From NCBI GenBank assembly GCA_018383375.1, contig JAHAWW010000001.1, positions 1 through 30,964 of the forward strand: a stretch of DNA of 30,964 bases, read 5' to 3'. This DNA is from Prevotellamassilia sp. GTDB taxonomy: Bacteria; Bacteroidota; Bacteroidia; Bacteroidales; Bacteroidaceae. Position 1 is the stretch's first letter. The number at the start of each line of letters is the position of its first letter. Below are positions 17,041 to 25,087 of this stretch, one piece after another. A program made the translations under genes and the position numbers. The notes under the pieces were generated by a model. The model was not told where the DNA came from and made no database searches. It saw only the letters and a list, made by a program, of their open reading frames with translations.

Positions 17041-17286
17041 ATGTTACTTCTCGCTTTATTGGAATCAGCAGCACTTGCTAAGTTAGGCGCAGCCATTGGC
17101 GCCGGTATCGCAGCCATCGCAGCCGGTCTCGGCATCGGTCGCATCGGTGACTCTGCCATGCAGGCCATTGCCCGTCAGCCCGAAGCTACCTCAGACATCC
17201 GTTCCAACATGATTATCATCGCGGCACTTGTCGAAGGTGTAGCTCTCTTTGCAGTTATCGTCTGCCTGCTTTGTCTTTTCCTTTAA
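17041..17286 (+). CDS. atpE: F0 ATP synthase subunit c
   Basis: An 81-residue hairpin of two membrane helices. The first carries the glycine/alanine packing motif (GAAIGAGIAAIAAGLGIG). The polar loop is ARQPE. The second helix has the ion-binding carboxylate Glu65 in ALVEGVALF. The residue after Glu65 is Gly, and the Ser/Thr...Tyr pattern of Na+-binding c-rings is missing, so the ring most likely carries protons (inference). Confidence 0.97.
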   Translation: MLLLALLESAALAKLGAAIGAGIAAIAAGLGIGRIGDSAMQAIARQPEATSDIRSNMIIIAALVEGVALFAVIVCLLCLFL

Positions 17287-17310
17287 TCTTATTATAAGGC
17301 ACATACTATT

Positions 17311-17820
17311 ATGCAGTTGCCATCCATTCTGACTCCCGACTTTGGGTTGCTCTTCTGGATGCTTCTCGCCTTTGGCATTATCTTCGTCTTGTTGTGGCGT
17401 TATGGCTTCCCCATCATCATCAAAATGGTGGAGGAGCGTAAGGCCTACATAGACGAGTCGCTTGCCAAAGCACGCGAAGCCAATGAAAAGTTGGCCCACA
17501 TTCAGGCAGAGAGTGATGCCATTCTCCGCGAGGCACGCGACAAGCAAGCCGCCATCCTCCGCGAAGCTATGGCCACTAAAGAAGCCATCTTGAGCGAAGC
17601 AAGAGAAAAGGCTCAAGCCGAGGGACATAAGATCTTGGAGGAGGCCAAAGCACAAATCAATGCCGAAAGAGAAAATGCCCTCAACAGCCTCCGCGGCGAG
17701 GTGGCAGGCATTTCTGTGAAAGTGGCAGAGCAATTGTTGCTTAGCCAACTCCAGGGCCCGACTGCCCAAGAGGATTATGTGGAGCGACTCCTTCAACAGG
17801 TTGAGCAAGAACAGGCTTAA
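17311..17820 (+). CDS. atpF: F0 ATP synthase subunit b
   Basis: A 169-residue protein. One N-terminal membrane helix (about 10-29; LLFWMLLAFGIIFVLLW) is followed by a long charged alanine-rich helix (about 38-150), the peripheral stalk that holds F1 static. The protein has the usual length. It lies 24 bp after atpE and 45 bp before atpH. Confidence 0.96.
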   Translation: MQLPSILTPDFGLLFWMLLAFGIIFVLLWRYGFPIIIKMVEERKAYIDESLAKAREANEKLAHIQAESDAILREARDKQAAILREAMATKEAILSEAREKAQAEGHKILEEAKAQINAERENALNSLRGEVAGISVKVAEQLLLSQLQGPTAQEDYVERLLQQVEQEQA

Positions 17821-17865
17821 ACGGTCAGTCTCCATTCATCCAACCTCCTACACACCTTTATTTAT

Positions 17866-18411
17866 ATGGATACAGGAATAGTTGCCACACGCTACGCCAA
17901 GGCATTGCTCCGTTACGCCACAGAGCAGGGTCAGGCAGAGGCTGTCTACGGTGAGATGAACCATCTCGCCGAAAGCCTTATCGCCTTGCCACGACTGTCG
18001 GCCGCTCTCGACAATCCTGTTGTCACCGCGGCAGACAAAATCGAACTGCTCGTCGAAGCTGCCGGTGGCGAAGCCAAAGTCTCTGACGCCGGCAAGCGAT
18101 TTGTGCGCCTTGTTGTCGAAAGCGGCCGGGCCGAGGCGATGTTGTTTATCGCCAAAGCCTATGGCAGTCTCTATCGTCGGGCCAACCATGTGGTTGAAGG
18201 CCGCCTCATCGTGGCTCAGCCTCTAAGTGCGGCACTGACAGAGAAACTGCGCAGCGTGCTCGAGAAAGAGACACAGTGCAGCGTAGACTTTGAAGTGGTC
18301 TGTAGCAGTGAGATTGGCGCCGGCTTTGTATTGGAATACGATAACAAGCGACTTGACGCCAGCCTCTCACGCCGCATTGCCCAAATGCGGCGCAGGCTAT
18401 CCGCCCAATAG
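17866..18411 (+). CDS. atpH: F1 ATP synthase delta subunit
   Basis: A 181-residue OSCP/delta protein linking the peripheral stalk to the top of F1. It opens with TGIVATRYAKALLRYA, the typical first helix. The C-terminal domain ends with EIGAGFVLEYDNKRLDASLSRRI, the conserved G(G/A)...D...D.S....L pattern. It stops at TAG, which here is clearly a normal stop codon and so argues against general TAG recoding in this genome. Confidence 0.95.
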   Translation: MDTGIVATRYAKALLRYATEQGQAEAVYGEMNHLAESLIALPRLSAALDNPVVTAADKIELLVEAAGGEAKVSDAGKRFVRLVVESGRAEAMLFIAKAYGSLYRRANHVVEGRLIVAQPLSAALTEKLRSVLEKETQCSVDFEVVCSSEIGAGFVLEYDNKRLDASLSRRIAQMRRRLSAQ

Positions 18412-18495
18412 CATTGGCTGGGGGAGGACGTCTTGTCTTAGTCTCCGGCTTATTGCGCCATTTTTTATCAAAAGCAAAACAAACAGCAAACATCC

Positions 18496-20091
18496 ATGCC
18501 AAGCAATATCCAACCAGCAGAAGTGTCGCAGGTGCTCCTTCAGCGTCTTAAAGACATTGATGCCCACATTCAGTTTGAAGAAGTCGGCGTGGTACTCACC
18601 ATCGGCGATGGTGTGGCACGTATTTATGGCCTTGACGGCGTCACTGAGAACGAACTCGTTGAGTTTGAGAACGGCGTAATGGCCGTGGCCATGAACCTTG
18701 AAGAAGACAATGTCGGCGCTGTGCTGATGGGCCCTTCTGAAGGAATTAAAGAGGGCCAGACCGTCAAGCGTACAGGCCGCGTAGCCTCTATTGAGGTAAG
18801 CGACGAAATGTTGGGTCGCGTCATCAATCCTCTTGGCCAGCCGCTCGACGGTGGTGCCCCTATTGGTGGCGAGAAGTATCTTATGCCGCTCGATCGTAAA
18901 GCCCCTGGTGTAATTTACCGTCAGCCGGTGAGCCAAGCTCTCCAAACTGGTCTTAAAGCCGTAGACTCTATGATTCCTATCGGTCGCGGACAGCGTGAGC
19001 TTATCATTGGCGACCGCCAGACCGGCAAAACCGCCATTGCCATCGACACTATCATCAACCAAAAGGAAAACTACGACAAGGGCGACCCCGTCTATTGTAT
19101 CTACGTGGCCATAGGTCAGAAAGCCTCCACCGTGGCCGGCATTGTCAATACCCTTAAGGCCCACGGCGCGATGCCCTATACCATTGTAGTATCTGCCACG
19201 GCTGCCGAACCGGCTGCTTTGCAGTATTTTGCTCCTTTCGCAGGTGCTGCCATCGGAGAGTATTTCCGCGACCGCGGTCTTCATGCTCTTGTGGTCTACG
19301 ATGACCTTTCCAAACAGGCCGTGGCTTATCGTGAGGTGTCGTTGATTTTGCGTCGTCCCAGTGGTCGTGAGGCTTATCCCGGCGACGTCTTCTATCTTCA
19401 CTCTCGCTTGCTTGAGCGTGCAGCCAAGATTAATGAACAAAACGAAGTTGCACAGGCAATGAACGACCTGCCCGAGTGTCTTCGCGGCAAAGTGAAAGGT
19501 GGCGGCTCGCTCACAGCCTTGCCTATCATCGAGACGCAGGCCGGCGACGTTTCGGCATACATTCCCACCAATGTCATTTCTATTACAGACGGTCAGATTT
19601 ATCTCGACACCAACCTCTTCAATCAGGGTTTTCGCCCTGCCATTGATGTCGGCATCTCTGTGAGTCGTGTTGGTGGTGCCGCTCAAATCAAGAGTATGAA
19701 GAAGGTGGCCGGTACGCTCAAGATAGACCAAGCACAATATCGCGAGCTTGAAGCCTTTGCTAAGTTCTCTTCAGATATGGACGCCGTTACGGCCATGACC
19801 ATCGATAAGGGTCGTAAAAACAACCAGTTGCTCATCCAGTCGCAATATAGTCCTATGCCTGTCGAGCAGCAAGTGGCCATACTCTATCTTGGCACCCACG
19901 GTCTTCTCGCCAAAGTGCCCATCGACCGCGTACGTGAGTTCCAAGACAACTATCTTCAGGTGCTCAGTGCCTCGCATGCCGAGAGCGTTTTGGCCCAACT
20001 GAAGGCCGGCAATCTCTCTGCCGAAGTCTGTGAAGAGATGGAACGAGTGGCAGCCGACATTGCCAGTCAGTACGCTCCGTCAGCCCGATAA
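18496..20091 (+). CDS. atpA: F1 ATP synthase alpha subunit
   Basis: A 531-residue protein. Walker A is GDRQTGKT at residues 172-179. VVYDDLSKQAVAYR holds the Walker B Asp, and GQIYLDTNLFNQGFRPAIDVGISVSRVGG contains the arginine finger that reaches into the beta active site. Alpha carries the non-catalytic nucleotide sites of F1. All expected residues are present, unlike beta in this window. The gap of 84 bp after atpH contains no terminator, and atpG starts 13 bp downstream. Confidence 0.98.
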   Translation: MPSNIQPAEVSQVLLQRLKDIDAHIQFEEVGVVLTIGDGVARIYGLDGVTENELVEFENGVMAVAMNLEEDNVGAVLMGPSEGIKEGQTVKRTGRVASIEVSDEMLGRVINPLGQPLDGGAPIGGEKYLMPLDRKAPGVIYRQPVSQALQTGLKAVDSMIPIGRGQRELIIGDRQTGKTAIAIDTIINQKENYDKGDPVYCIYVAIGQKASTVAGIVNTLKAHGAMPYTIVVSATAAEPAALQYFAPFAGAAIGEYFRDRGLHALVVYDDLSKQAVAYREVSLILRRPSGREAYPGDVFYLHSRLLERAAKINEQNEVAQAMNDLPECLRGKVKGGGSLTALPIIETQAGDVSAYIPTNVISITDGQIYLDTNLFNQGFRPAIDVGISVSRVGGAAQIKSMKKVAGTLKIDQAQYRELEAFAKFSSDMDAVTAMTIDKGRKNNQLLIQSQYSPMPVEQQVAILYLGTHGLLAKVPIDRVREFQDNYLQVLSASHAESVLAQLKAGNLSAEVCEEMERVAADIASQYAPSAR

Positions 20092-20104
20092 TCCCCACTC
20101 CATT

Positions 20105-20983
20105 ATGGCATCACTCAAAGAAGTCAAAAATCGCATATCGATGGTCACGGGCACCCGTAAGATTACGAGTGCTATGAAGATGGTGGCTTCGTCTAAGCTC
20201 CACCGCGCTTCGAGTGCCATTGAGCAGATGCGTCCTTACGAAGCCGCTATTGGTCGCATTATGGCATCGTTTATGTCGGGAACCGACGGCGACGGCCTTA
20301 CATCGCCGCTGGCTGCCGAGCGTGAAGTGAAGCGTGCCACCCTTGTGGTCTTCACTTCCAACTCCAGCCTTTGCGGAGGTTTCAATGCCCATGCCATTGC
20401 CGCCATGCACCACGCCATCGCCGACTATCGTGCGCGGGGTGTAGAGATAGTGCGTGTGTGGTGTTTTGGACGAAAAGGCGCAGAGGCTGCCCGTCGAAGT
20501 GGTTATCCCGTCGACGAGACCTATGTGGCTCAGACCGACCATCCCACTTATGCGCCTGCCGCCGATTTGGCCCGCTTATTGATGCAAGACTATCTGAGCG
20601 GCGCCACCGACGAGGTCACCATCATCTACCACCATTTCAAGAGTGCGGGCACGCAGATTTTGCGTTCAGAGCGCTATCTGCCCATTCGTCTGGAGTCTCA
20701 GGCTGCAGGGCAGACCACGAGTGGTTGGGCGGCCGACTACATCATTGAGCCTGGTCGCGTGGAGGTGATGTCGGCCCTTGTGCCGCAGAGTCTCAGTCTC
20801 AATCTTTATGCTGCTTGGCTTGATAGTCTGGCCAGCGAACACGCCGCTCGTGTCATCGCTATGCAGGTAGCTACAGACAATGCGGATGAACTTTTGCGCG
20901 AACTCCGACTCACCTACAACAAGACACGTCAGCAAGCCATCACCACCGAACTCCTCGACATCGTAGGCGGTTCGATGCACTGA
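20105..20983 (+). CDS. atpG: F1 ATP synthase gamma subunit
   Basis: A 292-residue central-shaft protein. The N-terminal helix (LKEVKNRISMVTGTRKITSA, then MKMVASSKL) and the C-terminal helix (ending LLDIVGGS) form the coiled-coil rotor. LCGGFNAHA is the conserved loop near residue 85. The open frame extends upstream into atpA, but ATG 20105 gives the conserved start. It is the last gene of the operon; a bidirectional terminator follows. Confidence 0.96.
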   Translation: MASLKEVKNRISMVTGTRKITSAMKMVASSKLHRASSAIEQMRPYEAAIGRIMASFMSGTDGDGLTSPLAAEREVKRATLVVFTSNSSLCGGFNAHAIAAMHHAIADYRARGVEIVRVWCFGRKGAEAARRSGYPVDETYVAQTDHPTYAPAADLARLLMQDYLSGATDEVTIIYHHFKSAGTQILRSERYLPIRLESQAAGQTTSGWAADYIIEPGRVEVMSALVPQSLSLNLYAAWLDSLASEHAARVIAMQVATDNADELLRELRLTYNKTRQQAITTELLDIVGGSMH

Positions 20984-21036
20984 CGCTCTGCTTTGTCTTT
21001 TGTCGTATAGCGTTTGGGCGCTATATTAGATATATG

Positions 21037-21080
21037 AAACGAAAAAAGAGAGGCCCCGATGGGTCTCTCTTTTTCGTTTT
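21037..21080. terminator. Bidirectional terminator between atpG and the PorT-like gene
   Basis: A long stem (21037-21056 with 21061-21080, loop CGAT) has an A-rich left flank and a T-rich right flank, so it can stop transcription from atpG (+) and from the convergent gene ending at 21110 (-). Its AGAGAGG core resembles the hairpins of the 21-bp repeat elements, but no 21-bp units follow on either side. Confidence 0.88.
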
Positions 21081-21109
21081 GTGATTTTTCGCCATAGGCT
21101 GCAACGTTG

Positions 21110-21898
21110 CTACTTGCTTTTTTCTTTTCTCAAATCAAAGAGCCAGGTGAGGCGGATATTGATGGTGGAGTTGTTTGAGCGTTGAAACACGTCGCGTTTG
21201 CTGTTGGCATAGAGGTCGCTCAAGCCGTAATAGTAGCGGCCGTCTAAGGTGAAGTGACCGATGCTGGTGGAGATTTCGAGTCCGGCGCCGGCAGTGATGC
21301 CATAGTCAAACCGGTGGTCGGCCATCATATCATATTGGGCATAGAGTCCGTTGGGACGATCAGGATTGCCTTCGGCGTCGAGCGTCCACACGTTGCTGCG
21401 TTTCGAGCGTTCGCCCAGCAGGTAGCCCAATTCCGGACCTGCCACGATATAACCCATACAGCCTTTTGTCTCTCGGCCCCAGCCCAATCGGGCCAAGAGC
21501 GGCAGGCGCATCCAGTCTTGTTCGCGACTGTAGGTGTCGGGCAGCGGTTCGTCGGCACTGCTGCGGATGTCTTCCTTCCAGCCCAGTCGGGCGTAGTTGA
21601 GTTCTGCTTGCAAGGCGCAGACGGTGCTGAAATATTTTTCGCTTGTCAGTCGCAGTGTGAGTCCGAATGTCGGTCCTATGGCCATCTTTTGTTTGATGGT
21701 GGGGTCGAAGCCCACGGAGTTCATGGCCACACCGGCGTTGACGCCTATGGCTATGCCGCGTCGTGGTTCGCCGATTTGAGCCTTCATCGATGTGACGGCC
21801 GCGAACATACAAGTCAAGGCAACAAGCCGCCATGGCGCAGCAGAGCGTTTGTGAGGCTTGTTTTCTGTGGTATGGCGTGTGAGAGCGAGCGCAATCAT
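21110..21898 (-). CDS. PorT-like outer membrane beta-barrel protein
   Basis: A 262-residue protein. The N-terminus has a basic stretch and a hydrophobic segment (about 24-40, ending SMKAQ), which I take as a signal peptide; a later Met (about 31) could be the true start. The mature part alternates amphipathic strands and turns (IAIGVNAGVAMNSVGFDP, GPTFGLTLRLT, LPLLARLGWG, YGITAGAGLEIS, HFTLDGRYYYGLSDL). This is the pattern of the eight-stranded Bacteroidetes outer membrane barrel family that includes PorT. It overlaps the upstream LysM gene by four bases (ATGA), so the two are translationally coupled and probably act together in the envelope. The exact function is unknown. Confidence 0.8.
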   Translation of the reverse strand: MIALALTRHTTENKPHKRSAAPWRLVALTCMFAAVTSMKAQIGEPRRGIAIGVNAGVAMNSVGFDPTIKQKMAIGPTFGLTLRLTSEKYFSTVCALQAELNYARLGWKEDIRSSADEPLPDTYSREQDWMRLPLLARLGWGRETKGCMGYIVAGPELGYLLGERSKRSNVWTLDAEGNPDRPNGLYAQYDMMADHRFDYGITAGAGLEISTSIGHFTLDGRYYYGLSDLYANSKRDVFQRSNNSTINIRLTWLFDLRKEKSK

Positions 21899-23406
21899 TT
21901 GGCTTGAATAAGTTCGGCGCCGGTAGTGCCGCGTTTATAGTGAATTAAATAGGCCGCCGTGTTGACAAGTCCGGCCTGACCGGGCACTTGCTCAAAGCGG
22001 ATGTGGCTTTGCACCGGCTCTGCCTGCATTTTTTGCGTGGAAAAGCGTGTGCCGTATTTGCCGAGGCCGGTGAGCAGGTGGAGTCCCAAGTCGTAGCCCA
22101 ACAGCGCCATGCGAGGCGTCACGTCTTGTATAGGGTCTTTGAACCATCGGGCATATTCACGTTCCATGGCGACGGTTGGTGCATTTGCCGGGAAACAGTC
22201 GGTGAAGACAAAGGCGTCGGCTGTGTGGAGGGTAGAAGAGGGGAGAGTGCCGGTCGCGGTGAGGTCAGACGTCACGAGGGCACTGACTTTGGTGGTGGGG
22301 GCTATTATGGCGAGCCGGCCGATGGCCTCGCCCAGCGTCTTGGCTCGTGCGGGGTCGTGGCTTTCGATGAAAAACAGATTGTGGCTGTCGGCGCTCAGTC
22401 GGGGTTTCAACTCTTCGGCCGTCGAGACGTGGAGGTCGTCCACGGTGATGCCTTCGGCCACCAAGGCATTGCGCAGTGCTGCCGAGAAAATCAGTTCGTT
22501 GCCGGTGTTGCCGCCGTGAAGGAAAATCACCTTTGGCCGTACGACTGCCTTTTTGAGCAGACGTGCCATAACGGCAGCTTTTATCTCGTCGGGCGTGTTG
22601 ACCATACGCACTTTGGCGTCGGTTTTCAGCCCGATATATTTCGACGAAAAAGGCAACACCCAGCCCATCATATCCGTCTCGGCGGCCAGTCGCGACACTT
22701 CGCTGAAGTGGTCAGGATAGAGCGGACCGATGACGAAGTTGGCCCTGCTTTCGCGCAGTTTGCCAACAACCGGTGTGAGCGAGCGGTCTGCTGCCGGTTC
22801 GTCTATGGCCGTGATGTCAGTGTCTATGCCTTGCGCTTTGAAGTGGTCTACAGCCATGAGCAGCCCTCTGTAAAACTCCAGACTGCGTCTTGCCTCAGTT
22901 TTGCCCGATGTGAGCGGCAACACTACGGCCAGTTTGATGTGTTTCAGGCCGGTGGGATGCGCTTCGTGCCAGGCTTCCACTTCGGCTTGGGTATAGGGGA
23001 TGACAAGGAATTTGCCTTTTTTCAGATTGCTGCCGTCGGCCTTGATGTCGGGATTGGCCGCCAGCAGTTGGTCGAGGGTGAGTCCGTAGTTTTTGGCTAT
23101 GCCGAAAAGTGTCTCTTTACGTGCCACCTTGTGCATCGTCTTCACGGCTCCGGCCACAGGTGCTTCTTTCTCCAGTCGCTCCGGCACCACGATGGTCTGT
23201 CCGGCTTTGAGCGTGGTGCTTTCCAGTCCCGGATTGGCTTTGATGATAGCCTCTTGGCTCACGCCATAGTTCACCGCAAGGCCATAAAGCGTTTCGCCTG
23301 CAGCCACCTTATGAGTGGTTTGAGCCCCAGCCAAGCCAAACGAGGCGATGCCTATCATCGTGGCCGTGATGACTTTTTTTGAAAAGAAATGCCGTAGTGT
23401 ATGCAT
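21895..23406 (-). CDS. LysM + periplasmic-binding-protein-like (PBP1-fold) protein
   Basis: A 503-residue secreted protein with a signal peptide (about 1-28, cut after AGA). Two LysM domains follow, at about 30-75 (HKVAAGETLYGLAVNYGVS...LKAGQTIVVP) and 89-137 (HKVARKETLFGIAKNYGLT...FLVIP); these bind peptidoglycan. From about 155 the protein resembles type-1 periplasmic binding proteins (LAVVLPL, then FYRGLLMAVDHFK, then FVIGPLYPDHFSEVS), the fold of amino-acid ABC-transporter receptors and of LpoA. No transporter genes are nearby, so a cell-wall sensor or synthase-cofactor role is more likely than uptake (inference). It is the first gene of the operon, with a -7 element upstream at 23430-23437. 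Confidence 0.88.
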   Translation of the reverse strand: MHTLRHFFSKKVITATMIGIASFGLAGAQTTHKVAAGETLYGLAVNYGVSQEAIIKANPGLESTTLKAGQTIVVPERLEKEAPVAGAVKTMHKVARKETLFGIAKNYGLTLDQLLAANPDIKADGSNLKKGKFLVIPYTQAEVEAWHEAHPTGLKHIKLAVVLPLTSGKTEARRSLEFYRGLLMAVDHFKAQGIDTDITAIDEPAADRSLTPVVGKLRESRANFVIGPLYPDHFSEVSRLAAETDMMGWVLPFSSKYIGLKTDAKVRMVNTPDEIKAAVMARLLKKAVVRPKVIFLHGGNTGNELIFSAALRNALVAEGITVDDLHVSTAEELKPRLSADSHNLFFIESHDPARAKTLGEAIGRLAIIAPTTKVSALVTSDLTATGTLPSSTLHTADAFVFTDCFPANAPTVAMEREYARWFKDPIQDVTPRMALLGYDLGLHLLTGLGKYGTRFSTQKMQAEPVQSHIRFEQVPGQAGLVNTAAYLIHYKRGTTGAELIQAK

Positions 23407-23429
23407 AATATATAGAGATGTATTGTCTG

Positions 23430-23437
23430 CAAAAATA
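23430..23437 (-). promoter_or_regulatory. -7 element TATTTTTG (minus strand)
   Basis: Read on the minus strand, this is an exact TAnnTTTG match 23 bp before the start codon of the LysM gene. It is one half of a divergent promoter pair with 23481-23488. Confidence 0.5.
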
Positions 23438-23480
23438 CATAAAAAACATCGTCTGCCCCATGCGTGTCGGGATAAATGCG

Positions 23481-23488
23481 TATTTTTG
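23481..23488 (+). promoter_or_regulatory. -7 element TATTTTTG (plus strand)
   Basis: An exact TAnnTTTG match pointing toward the PD40 gene, whose start codon lies 127 bp downstream. The leader would be about 120 nt and contains GC-rich inverted stretches near 23507-23540, with no riboswitch that I recognise. Confidence 0.45.
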
Positions 23489-23615
23489 AAGTCTCAGAAG
23501 GCCCTCTGCAGCCGGCCGCAGCCTTTTCGGCGAGCCCACTGCCACACGGGATTTACTAAACCGCGGCCACATTCAGCCGTCATCTTTTCTTTTTTTTCTA
23601 CACCTCAAACAACTG

Positions 23616-24908
23616 ATGAAAACCATTTCTTCCATACTTCTTTCTGCTCTTTTCGTAGGCCTTGTGGCCGCTCCCTGTGCTTCGGCCCAGAAGCGTCGAA
23701 CCGTCAAGAAGCCAACTGTTGTAGCCAAGACGCCGGTCGAGAGCAAGTCGGCCGAACAACTTATCGACGAATACCATTTTGCCGAAGCTGCTGCTTTGCT
23801 GCAAAAACAGGCCGTAGTTGCCGAGCGTGCCAAGACGGCTCTCGACCCTATGGCCGAAGACAATTTGCGTCGGGCACGTCTTGGAGAGAATATGCTTCGC
23901 GCCACTGAGCGCGTGGTCTTCGTAGACAGTGTGGTGGTAGACCGTGCCGACTTTTGGACCCATCTTGGTCTGAGCGCCGACGGTGGCCGCCTGCTCACGG
24001 CCGAAGGCGTGAAAGGCATTGTACCCTCTGTCGCTGAGGCCGGCGAAGTGGCTTATGTCAACGACTTCGGCGACCGCGTGGTTTTTGCTGCCCCCGACAC
24101 GGCCCGCTTGCTCAAACTATTCACCGCCGACCGCTTGGCCGATGGCTGGAGTGAGCCTGTGAAACTTGAGGGTTTGGGCGACGCCGAAGAGATGCAAGAC
24201 TATCCCTTTTTGTGTGCCGACGGCGTCACGCTCTATTATGGCGCTCAAGGACCCGAAAGCCTTGGTGGCTACGACATCTTCGTGACGCGCTACAACTCAG
24301 CCGTTTCAGGATTTGTCAAACCTGAGAATGTCGGCATGCCGTTTAACTCTCCGGCCAACGACTTCCTTATGGCCATCGACGAGACCAGCGGTTTGGGCCT
24401 CTTCGTCACCGACCGTCGCCAACCGGCCGATAAGGTGTGTATCTACCGCTTCATCCCCTCCGACTCGCGTGAGGTCTACGACCTGTCGACAGCCACCGAG
24501 ACCGACGTCATCAGCAAAGCCCGCATCGAACATTTGACCGACTGTTTGGCTTCTGCCGAGCAGATGGCCGCCATACGCGAGCGCCTCGAAGCCGCTGGAA
24601 ATCTCACCGGCGAGGGTTCGGCTTCGGGTGTGAAGTATGTCATCACAGACCGCGTGGTCTACACTTCGTTGGCACAATTCAAAGACAACGCCGCACGCCA
24701 GGCAGCTCAAAAGATGCTCGAAGCCCAAACCTCGCTCCAAGTGGCCGAGCGCAAACTCGACGGATTGCGTCGACAATATGGCGAAAAGCGTTCGGCTACA
24801 ACGGCTCGCGACATCGAGACTCTTGAGCAAAAGACAGCCGGTTTGCGTCGTGTGGTCAGCGAGCAGTCGAAAGCGATGCGGCTGCTTGAAAGCAGGGCCA
24901 TCAAATAA
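23616..24908 (+). CDS. Secreted PD40 (WD40-like propeller) protein
   Basis: A 430-residue protein. A signal peptide (about 1-24, ending CASA-Q) is followed by a basic linker and a short helical segment (about 45-95). Propeller-type repeats follow; the clearest is YPFLCADGVTLYYGAQ, then GGYDIFVTRYN (about 205-235). This matches the PF.S.DG.TLYF.S..PGG.GGYDIF blades found in Bacteroidetes envelope and T9SS-associated proteins. The C-terminus (about 355-425) is a charged coiled coil. There is no OmpA-type peptidoglycan domain. It is transcribed divergently from the LysM operon, with which it may share an envelope function. Its role is not known. Confidence 0.82.
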   Translation: MKTISSILLSALFVGLVAAPCASAQKRRTVKKPTVVAKTPVESKSAEQLIDEYHFAEAAALLQKQAVVAERAKTALDPMAEDNLRRARLGENMLRATERVVFVDSVVVDRADFWTHLGLSADGGRLLTAEGVKGIVPSVAEAGEVAYVNDFGDRVVFAAPDTARLLKLFTADRLADGWSEPVKLEGLGDAEEMQDYPFLCADGVTLYYGAQGPESLGGYDIFVTRYNSAVSGFVKPENVGMPFNSPANDFLMAIDETSGLGLFVTDRRQPADKVCIYRFIPSDSREVYDLSTATETDVISKARIEHLTDCLASAEQMAAIRERLEAAGNLTGEGSASGVKYVITDRVVYTSLAQFKDNAARQAAQKMLEAQTSLQVAERKLDGLRRQYGEKRSATTARDIETLEQKTAGLRRVVSEQSKAMRLLESRAIK

Positions 24909-24924
24909 GGAAGGGTCAAAATAT

Positions 24925-24972
24925 CTAAGAGACTAAAAGACTAAAAGTCAAAGAGTCTAAAAGACCAAACTT
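24925..24972 (+). repeat. Octamer-phased repeat, copy 2
   Basis: Six degenerate octamers start every 8 bp at 24925, 24933, 24941, 24949, 24957 and 24965 (for example CTAAGAGA, CTAAAAGA, CTAAAAGT). A further match lies out of phase at 24980. The surrounding 24909-25087 has no gene. AGAGTCT (24953) and AGACTCT (24975) could form a hairpin. CTCTTTG with a T-run at 25031-25047 may terminate the PD40 transcript by pairing with the array. Confidence 0.6.
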
Positions 24973-25087
24973 GAAGACTCTAAGAGCGTAAAACTCGAAG
25001 AGACAATCAAATACTTAGAGACGAAACCAACTCTTTGTCTTTTTTTCTCTTTGTTTTTTGACTCAAAAAAATCATAATCCCTTTGCC

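Noticed and set aside
17041..17286. Na+-dependent ATP synthase suggested by the neighbouring Na+/H+ antiporter
   Set aside because: Subunit c has Gly after the key Glu65 and lacks the Ser/Thr and Tyr ligands of Na+ rings.
18409..18411. TAG at the end of atpH as a possible readthrough site
   Set aside because: The delta subunit is complete at this point and the codons beyond reach another stop quickly without family similarity, so it is a normal stop.
18397..19737. Long minus-strand open frame of 446 codons
   Set aside because: It is a shadow of atpA on the opposite strand; atpA matches its family along its whole length.
21988..23382. Long plus-strand open frame of 464 codons
   Set aside because: It is a shadow of the LysM/PBP1 gene on the other strand, with Cys/His-rich, non-protein-like composition.
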